DNA of 60,834 nt, from contig CAYSRG010000013.1 in the NCBI GenBank assembly GCA_964433555.1, positions 1 through 60,834 of the forward strand. Direction: 5' to 3'. Positions 55,366 through 60,834 of the stretch are shown here, in pieces; the stretch's first letter is position 1; every line of letters starts with the position of its first letter. The translations under genes were made by a program, and so were the position numbers. This DNA is from Stramentimicrobium sp964433555 (GTDB lineage Bacteria > Atribacterota > Phoenicimicrobiia > Phoenicimicrobiales > Stramentimicrobiaceae). Under the pieces are notes generated by a model, which did not search any database, was not told the DNA's origin, and saw nothing but the letters and a program-made list of their open reading frames with translations.

Positions 55366-56600
55366 AAATATTTTATAGAATCCTGCCAATAAAATATTCT
55401 ATTATAATATTTTTTTTAATGTTATTTATCTGGCTAATTTTTTTTGTTTTTATAGGATTTGGGATTGCTGAGGCACAAGAAATAAATATTCAACAACAGC
55501 AGCAAAAATTAAATGAAATAGAACAACGTAAAAAGGATATGCAGAAAGAAATAGAACGACTAAAACAGGAAAAGGTAGATTATCAGAAATCTTTACAAAA
55601 AATTCAGGATTTACTTAGCACTGCTGAAAAGGAATTACAGGTAGCTAAAAATACTTATGACAACACTTTAAAAGAAATAACAAAACTAGAAGAGGAATTA
55701 AATATTGAACAAAACAAACTTGACTTACAACTGATTATTTTAAAAAATAGATTGAAAAAATTTTATAAATATAATAACATTTCATATTTAGCGGTTTTGA
55801 TAAATAGTAAAGATTTTTCACAATTCTTAAATCGATATCGCTATCTGGAACAGATATTAGAAAATGACTCTGATATCATAAAACAGGTGAAAGAACAGGT
55901 TGATTTAGTGAAGAAACAAAGAGATAGTTTTTATAATAAAAAGGAAATTACCAGAATGTTGGAACAGGAGATAGCAAAAGAAAAAGAGAATATTGAAATG
56001 TCCATGGAAGCTAAAAATAAATACCTAGCAAAAATTGAAGAGGAAAGAAAAAAACAATTAGCCGTTCTGGAAGAATTAGAAAAATCCTCAGCTCAAATTA
56101 AAGAAATTATTGATACTGCCTATCTGGAAATAGAAAAAGCCAGGGCAGCTCAACAACAAGCTCAACTTCAACAAAGAATTACCATACCCAGGAAAGAGCC
56201 TATTTTACAACCAAAAAAGGGTATATTTCACCTCCCTGTTAGTGGATCAATAATTTCTAATTTTGGTCAACAGAAACAACCGGATTTAAATGCTTATGTC
56301 TTCAATTCTGGCATTGATATAAGTGCTTCATTAGGTGAATCAGTACGTGCTGCTAGTTTTGGTAGTGTAATTTATATCGGTAGCGTTAAGGGCTATGGTG
56401 ATATAGTAATCCTGGATCATGGTGGTAATGTAGTAACTTTATACGCACATTTATCTAAGGTATTGATTAAATTGAATGACCAAGTGTCAAAAGGACAAAT
56501 TATTGGTCAGATCGGCACCAGCGGAGGTGTTCCCTCACCAAGATTGCACTTTGAAGTAAGAGTGGAGGGAAAGCCTGTTAATCCCTTTGATTGGCTTTAA
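55362..56600 (+). CDS. EnvC/NlpD-like murein hydrolase activator, degenerate LytM (M23) domain
   Basis: 412 aa: N-terminal membrane anchor/signal (about 10-35), a coiled coil of about 220 residues rich in Q, E and K, and a C-terminal LytM fold from ~290. The metal site is degraded: the first His of HxxxD is N315 (NSGID, with D319), and the first His of HxH is R394 (PRLHFEV, with H396). It is therefore probably not a peptidase but an amidase activator like EnvC, the known partner of FtsEX. It directly follows ftsX with a 4-bp overlap, supporting that role. Confidence 0.9.
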   Translation: MKIFYRILPIKYSIIIFFLMLFIWLIFFVFIGFGIAEAQEINIQQQQQKLNEIEQRKKDMQKEIERLKQEKVDYQKSLQKIQDLLSTAEKELQVAKNTYDNTLKEITKLEEELNIEQNKLDLQLIILKNRLKKFYKYNNISYLAVLINSKDFSQFLNRYRYLEQILENDSDIIKQVKEQVDLVKKQRDSFYNKKEITRMLEQEIAKEKENIEMSMEAKNKYLAKIEEERKKQLAVLEELEKSSAQIKEIIDTAYLEIEKARAAQQQAQLQQRITIPRKEPILQPKKGIFHLPVSGSIISNFGQQKQPDLNAYVFNSGIDISASLGESVRAASFGSVIYIGSVKGYGDIVILDHGGNVVTLYAHLSKVLIKLNDQVSKGQIIGQIGTSGGVPSPRLHFEVRVEGKPVNPFDWL

Positions 56601-56643
56601 TTGTAATCCGCTAAATTTAACTAAGTTAGAATAATAGAATTGG

Positions 56644-57825
56644 ATGGATAATGATATGAGAATAAAAATTGGAATAAGCTGGCTGATATCTATTGTTATG
56701 GTGGGAATATTTTTTTTCACTCCCATCTCTAATATTATAGTAAATAGCCAGAATAATAGTATCTTTAATGATCTAGAACCTTTTTTTGAAGCCTTGAGTA
56801 TTGTACGGAGTGAATATATCGACAAAGATATTGATATATCTATGTTAGTACAGGGTGCTATAAAGGGAATGCTAAAGGAGCTGGATGATCCTTATTCGCG
56901 ATTTTTGGATCCAATAAGCTTTCAGAGGGAACAAGAAAATATATTTATGGGTTATTTCAATGGATTAGGAATTATTGTAACGGTTGTAGACGAGCAACTC
57001 ACTGTAATTTCACCTATTGAGGATACTCCTGCTTATCTAGCAGGTATTAAAGTAAATGACAGGATTATAGAAATTGACGGGGAATCTACCAAAGGCATTA
57101 CTCTGGATGAAGCAGTAAATATCCTGCGAGGTGAAAAAGGGACTGCCGTTACTCTTACTATTGAAAGAGAAAATTTAGAAGAACTATTGGAAATAACCAT
57201 TATAAGAGATACTATTACAGTAGAAGCTGTTAAAGAAAAGTTATTTGAGGATAATCAGATTGGCTATATCAGAATCTCAACTTTTAATGCTAATACTGCT
57301 CCAGAATTAAGGCAAGTTCTAAATGATTTTAACAAAATGTCGTTAGAAGGAATTGTTTTGGATCTCAGAAATAATCCCGGTGGACTTTTGGAATCTTCAA
57401 TCGAAGTAGCCAGTCAGTTTGTCAAAGAAGGTGATATAGTAAGAATCCAGGGAAGAAATCATTTAACCAGAGCATATTATTCATATGGAAATGAATATCC
57501 TGATTGGCCTTTGGTAGTGTTAATTAACAAGGGAAGTGCCAGTGCTTCAGAAATTGTAGCAGGAGCGATACAGGATAGCGAGAGAGGTATTGTTATAGGT
57601 GAACCATCTTTTGGCAAAGGGTTAGTACAACAAATTTATCCATTATCTGATAATTCCGCAGTAACAATTTCTACCTCAGAATATTATACTCCCAAAGGTA
57701 GAATTATCAACAATATTGGTATTGAGCCAGACATTATAATTACATACCAAGAAGATTCTGAAGAAGATATACAGTTAAATGCTGCGATTGATTACTTACT
57801 CAAAGACAAAATTATTGTTCAATAG
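56644..57825 (+). CDS. ctpA: C-terminal processing peptidase (S41 family)
   Basis: 393 aa: N-terminal membrane anchor (about 8-28), PDZ domain (GLGIIVTVVDEQLTVISPIEDTPAYLAGI, key words GLGIIV and TPAYLAGI) and S41 protease domain with LDLRNNPGGLLESS, catalytic serine in KGSASASEIVAG and lysine in SFGKGLVQ. Cleaves or trims wall-associated proteins. It overlaps none but abuts the next gene with no gap. ATG 56644 lacks a strong SD; ATG 56656 is an alternative. Confidence 0.93.
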   Translation: MDNDMRIKIGISWLISIVMVGIFFFTPISNIIVNSQNNSIFNDLEPFFEALSIVRSEYIDKDIDISMLVQGAIKGMLKELDDPYSRFLDPISFQREQENIFMGYFNGLGIIVTVVDEQLTVISPIEDTPAYLAGIKVNDRIIEIDGESTKGITLDEAVNILRGEKGTAVTLTIERENLEELLEITIIRDTITVEAVKEKLFEDNQIGYIRISTFNANTAPELRQVLNDFNKMSLEGIVLDLRNNPGGLLESSIEVASQFVKEGDIVRIQGRNHLTRAYYSYGNEYPDWPLVVLINKGSASASEIVAGAIQDSERGIVIGEPSFGKGLVQQIYPLSDNSAVTISTSEYYTPKGRIINNIGIEPDIIITYQEDSEEDIQLNAAIDYLLKDKIIVQ

Positions 57826-58776
57826 ATGAGATACTATATGGGAAAAAAATTGTGGAACTATGTTTACTCTTTATTGCTTTCTGTAATCTTGTTACTATTA
57901 ATAGGAATATTTTTAAATTTGAATAGTAATGTACATAAGATTGAAAATAATGCTCTTGTTAGCAATAAGGAGATGTTTAAGGAATATGTAGATCCAGAAT
58001 ATGAGCAACCAATAAGCGAAAAACAGACCATTTTTTTGTATGATATTATTGACCAGAAAACAAAAGAATTACCCCTGTTTAATAAATTTATTATAGATAG
58101 AAAGAGAGAAGAAGTAAAAGCCAGAGTTGCTATTATTATTGATGATATGGGCTATCAGAAGGAAATTGCTGAACAGGTCATGAGTTTAAATTTTCCCGTA
58201 GCAATCTCTGTTTTACCCTTTTTACCATATTCACGGATCGTGGCACAAATGGCGAGAGAAAGGGGATTTACAGTCTTATTGCATTTGCCGATGGAACCTC
58301 ATAATTCAAATACTGATCCTGGCAAAGGCGCTATCTTTACTACAATGACTGAACAGGGAGTAAAAGCAAAAATTTTGGCAGATTTACAAGAAATTCCCGA
58401 TATAGATGGTGTAAATAATCACATGGGTTCTAAAGCTACTGAAGATGATTATATTATGAAAATAGTTTTAAATGAATTAAAGGAAAGAAATTTGTTCTTC
58501 ATCGATAGTATGACCAGCCCCTATTCAGTAGGTTACAAATTAAGTAAAGAAATGGGTATCAAAACTGCTCAGCGTACTGTTTTTTTAGATAACGAACAGG
58601 ATGTTGATTATATACGTAATCAGATAATGGTACTAAAAGAATATGCTTTGAAATATGGTAGTGCCATTGCCATTGGACATCCTTACTGTAATACTATTAA
58701 TGTTCTTATTGAAGTAGATTTGTTGCTACAATCAGAAGGCATAGAAATAGTGCCGATAGAAGAATTATTGGAATAA
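57826..58776 (+). CDS. Divergent polysaccharide deacetylase family protein (YibQ-like)
   Basis: 316 aa: one N-terminal TM (about 10-32), a linker, then the domain starting VAIIIDDMGYQKE, with SVLPFLPYS, LLHLPMEPHN, GVNNHMGSKAT, FFIDSMTSPYSV and IAIGHPY, the pattern of the divergent polysaccharide deacetylase family. In E. coli, yibQ also follows envC; the same neighbourhood with ctpA here fits a cell-wall role. Catalytic activity is not shown. Follows ctpA without a gap. Confidence 0.87.
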   Translation: MRYYMGKKLWNYVYSLLLSVILLLLIGIFLNLNSNVHKIENNALVSNKEMFKEYVDPEYEQPISEKQTIFLYDIIDQKTKELPLFNKFIIDRKREEVKARVAIIIDDMGYQKEIAEQVMSLNFPVAISVLPFLPYSRIVAQMARERGFTVLLHLPMEPHNSNTDPGKGAIFTTMTEQGVKAKILADLQEIPDIDGVNNHMGSKATEDDYIMKIVLNELKERNLFFIDSMTSPYSVGYKLSKEMGIKTAQRTVFLDNEQDVDYIRNQIMVLKEYALKYGSAIAIGHPYCNTINVLIEVDLLLQSEGIEIVPIEELLE

Positions 58777-58954
58777 GAAAAGTGTATAAAATACTAAGTG
58801 AAAAGATAGAAAAGATTTTTATGAAAAAGAAAATAATAAAAATAGCTAAAAAACTCTTTTAGAATCATATTTACTTGATATTGCCACTATTACTAATGAA
58901 TAATTATTATTCAGAGATTAAAGCGAATGAAATTAAATCAACTTGGGAGGAAGC

Positions 58955-60430
58955 ATGGAAATTAAAAATAAAGATATCAGGGTCAGGTTTGCTCCAAGCC
59001 CGACAGGATATCTCCATATAGGAGGAGCAAGAACAGCCTTGTTTAATTGGCTATTCGCCAGGCATTACGGTGGGACCTTTATGTTAAGAATTGAAGATAC
59101 TGATAGGCTAAGGTCTACCCCTGAAGCTGTCAATGCTATTTTAGATGGAATGAAATGGCTTGGCCTGGATTGGGATGAAGGTCCAGAAAAGGGGGGAGAA
59201 TATGGACCCTATTTCCAAACCCAACGACTGGATTTATATAAACAATTTTCCAATAAATTATTGGCTAGTGGGGAGGCTTATTATTGTTATTGCAGTGCAG
59301 AAGAGTTAGAAAATAGGCGTAAGAAACTACTAGCTGAGGGCAAACCAGCAATCTATGATCGAAAATGTCTTAAGTTATGTGAAACGGAAAAACAGAATTT
59401 GGAGAAAGAAGGAAGAAAGCCAGCTATCAGGTTAAAAATGCCTGATAGAAAAATTATTGTTTATGACTTAATTAAAGGAAGAATGGAATTTGATAGTAAA
59501 TTACTAAGTGATTTTGTATTAGTAAAGTCTGATGGAATTCCAACCTATAATTTTGCGGTGGTGGCTGATGATATTCTAATGAAAATATCTTTGGTTATGC
59601 GCGGGGATGATCATATTTCCAATACACCAAAACAGATAGTCATTTATCAAGCCTTAGGCGCCACTCTTCCAGAATTTGCCCATATTCCAATGATTATGGG
59701 TCCTGATAATACCAGGTTGAGTAAGAGGCACGGAGCAACTTCAGTTATGGAATACCAGAGAGGTGGTTTTCTACCGGAGGCAGTTATTAATTATATTGCT
59801 CATTTAGGCTGGTCTTCAGGAACTAATCAGGAAATTTTCACCATTGAAGAATTAGTAGAGAATTTTGCTTTAGAAAAAGTTTCCAGTCATTCAGCTATTT
59901 TCGACATGGAAAAGTTAAACTGGTTTAATAATGAGTATTTAAAAAGAATGACTGATAGAAGGTATGTAGAAATGTTAATACCTTTTCTAAAGGAAGTTGG
60001 ATATCTTGAATCCCCTTTAAGTAGTGAAAAGGAGCAATGGCTGAGGAAAGTTGTTTCTCTTATGAAAAGTAGAGTAAGAAATTTTAGGCAATTTTTGGAA
60101 TATGGGGATTATTTTTTTACTGAGGATTATAGTGTGGAAGAGAAGGCTGTAGAAATATTAAAACAGACTGGAATAAAGAACATTTTAGAACAATTATTAA
60201 TCAGACTTAAAGAGATTGATAACTGGAATGAGTTTAATATTGAGTCTAAAGTGAGAGAAATGGCAAGTCAGTTTGATTTAAAGGGGAAACAAATTATTCA
60301 TCCTACTCGTGTGGCACTTTCTGGCAAAACGGTAGGGCCAGGTCTATTTTCTCTAATGGAAGTACTTGGTAAAGAGAAGAACATTAAACGATTGATGGGA
60401 GCAATTGATAAAATAGATAAATATAAATAA
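58955..60430 (+). CDS. gltX: Glutamyl-tRNA synthetase
   Basis: 491 aa class I enzyme. HIGH motif in SPTGYLHIGGARTALFN near residue 13, KMSKS-equivalent RLSKRHGAT near 250, zinc site CYCSAEEL...YDRKC near 107-133, and the C-terminal anticodon-binding helices. ATG 58955 has GGGAGGA upstream (an in-frame TTG at 58943 lies before the SD). The downstream gene is tRNA-Gln; if the enzyme is non-discriminating, it would also make Glu-tRNA-Gln for the amidotransferase route. Confidence 0.95.
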   Translation: MEIKNKDIRVRFAPSPTGYLHIGGARTALFNWLFARHYGGTFMLRIEDTDRLRSTPEAVNAILDGMKWLGLDWDEGPEKGGEYGPYFQTQRLDLYKQFSNKLLASGEAYYCYCSAEELENRRKKLLAEGKPAIYDRKCLKLCETEKQNLEKEGRKPAIRLKMPDRKIIVYDLIKGRMEFDSKLLSDFVLVKSDGIPTYNFAVVADDILMKISLVMRGDDHISNTPKQIVIYQALGATLPEFAHIPMIMGPDNTRLSKRHGATSVMEYQRGGFLPEAVINYIAHLGWSSGTNQEIFTIEELVENFALEKVSSHSAIFDMEKLNWFNNEYLKRMTDRRYVEMLIPFLKEVGYLESPLSSEKEQWLRKVVSLMKSRVRNFRQFLEYGDYFFTEDYSVEEKAVEILKQTGIKNILEQLLIRLKEIDNWNEFNIESKVREMASQFDLKGKQIIHPTRVALSGKTVGPGLFSLMEVLGKEKNIKRLMGAIDKIDKYK

Positions 60431-60781
60431 TTTTTATGTCATAGTTGTTAAGGCAATACACTTGATGTACGATACCCTACAATACAATATACGGGATATG
60501 CATTTACTAATAAAGAGAGAAGTTTTTAAAAGGAAGAATTCCTTATGAATATACTGAAGAATATTAATACACGATATTATGAGCTTCAGGATAAATGAAA
60601 TATATCCTGTTGTTTTTCTTAAAATAAATCTTTAATAATTTACCGTTCTTCTGAAATAGCATATTGTGATAAGAAATAGCTTTTAGAGTAGGGAATTCTC
60701 AAAAGGAATAATTCTCCATGGATGTCTTGACCTATAAAAAATATGTTGTAAAATATTATTGTTGAGTTGAGTAAGGAAAAT
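60431..60781. promoter_or_regulatory. Gap before tRNA-Gln with a tRNA promoter
   Basis: About 350 bp without a gene. A good promoter lies near the end: TTGACC (60727-60732), 16 bp, TAAAAT (60749-60754), which should start the tRNA transcript about 20 bp before the tRNA. Nothing else in the gap is convincing. Confidence 0.6.
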
Positions 60782-60834
60782 TGAGGGATCGTCTAGTGGT
60801 AGGACACCAGACTCTGGATCTGGGAGCGGTGGTT
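60782..60834 (+). tRNA. tRNA-Gln (CUG), 3' part cut by window edge
   Basis: The sequence follows the tRNA cloverleaf: acceptor strand TGAGGGA (60782-60788), D-arm GTCTAGTGGTAGGAC, anticodon stem CCAGA (60807-60811) / TCTGG (60819-60823), loop CTCTGGA with anticodon CTG at 60814-60816, then the start of the T-arm (GGTGG TT). The anticodon reads CAG glutamine codons. The T-loop, 3' acceptor strand and CCA lie outside the window, so folding is only partly checked. Confidence 0.9.

Noticed and set aside
60541..60597. 17-codon ORF upstream of tRNA-Gln
   Set aside because: Begins after AAGGAAGAATTCCTT, which looks like an SD but is part of a palindrome; the peptide is short and nondescript.
1..60834. 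CRISPR arrays, insertion sequences, prophage or integration sites
   Set aside because: No repeat-spacer pattern, transposase, integrase or terminal repeats were seen on either strand.

Overview
The window is a 60.8 kb piece of an AT-rich bacterial chromosome. Essentially every gene is on the + strand, and there is no insertion sequence, prophage or CRISPR array. Gene content and order (yebC-ruvCAB, queA-tgt-yajC-secDF, relA-dtd, comF-hpf-secA-prfB) look like a Gram-positive-type or early-branching anaerobe. Ferredoxin-dependent oxidoreductases, TRAP transport and a sodium-pump decarboxylase point to a strict anaerobic fermenter. My best guess is Atribacterota (JS1/OP9) or a neighbouring lineage such as a clostridial relative; this is inference from gene content only.

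Left edge to 25 kb, housekeeping. The first ~30 bases are the 3' end of a 5S rRNA. They are followed by nadE, yebC, ruvC, ruvA, ruvB, a DUF2905 protein, a SpoIID-like protein, queA, tgt, yajC (with terminator), secD, secF, apt, a relA/spoT gene whose start codon must be non-canonical, dtd, a metallo-beta-lactamase-fold hydrolase, ahcY and comF. A ~220-nt structured RNA, best explained as a raiA-motif RNA, lies between comF and the long hpf (raiA) gene. Then come a conserved hypothetical, a structured leader with a 28-codon ORF, an HD-GYP protein, DUF5317, secA and prfB with its programmed +1 frameshift.

25-33 kb, accessory metabolism and transport. fchA-like cyclodeaminase, an RpiR/SIS regulator with repeated TTGCAT boxes, a long KamA-type radical SAM protein, and a TAXI-type TRAP transporter (binding protein, DUF1850, fused permease). 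A strong terminator hairpin is embedded in the DUF1850 coding start.

33-50 kb, an energy-metabolism island. GntR regulator, four-subunit 2-oxoacid:ferredoxin oxidoreductase (korDABC type), acetate kinase, NfnAB-type transhydrogenase and glutamate dehydrogenase. After a terminator come a P-loop/Asp23 fusion, methylmalonyl-CoA mutase (large and small subunits), MeaB, methylmalonyl-CoA epimerase, and a four-subunit Na+-translocating methylmalonyl-CoA decarboxylase. Together these can take glutamate or 2-oxoglutarate through succinyl-CoA and methylmalonyl-CoA to propionyl-CoA, with Na+ export; the upstream TAXI-TRAP could be the substrate importer.

50-60.8 kb, cell envelope and translation. DUF5693 protein, csaB, ftsE, ftsX, an EnvC-like activator with a degenerate LytM domain, ctpA, and a YibQ-like divergent polysaccharide deacetylase form one tightly packed cluster. 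gltX follows, and a tRNA-Gln(CUG) is cut by the right edge.
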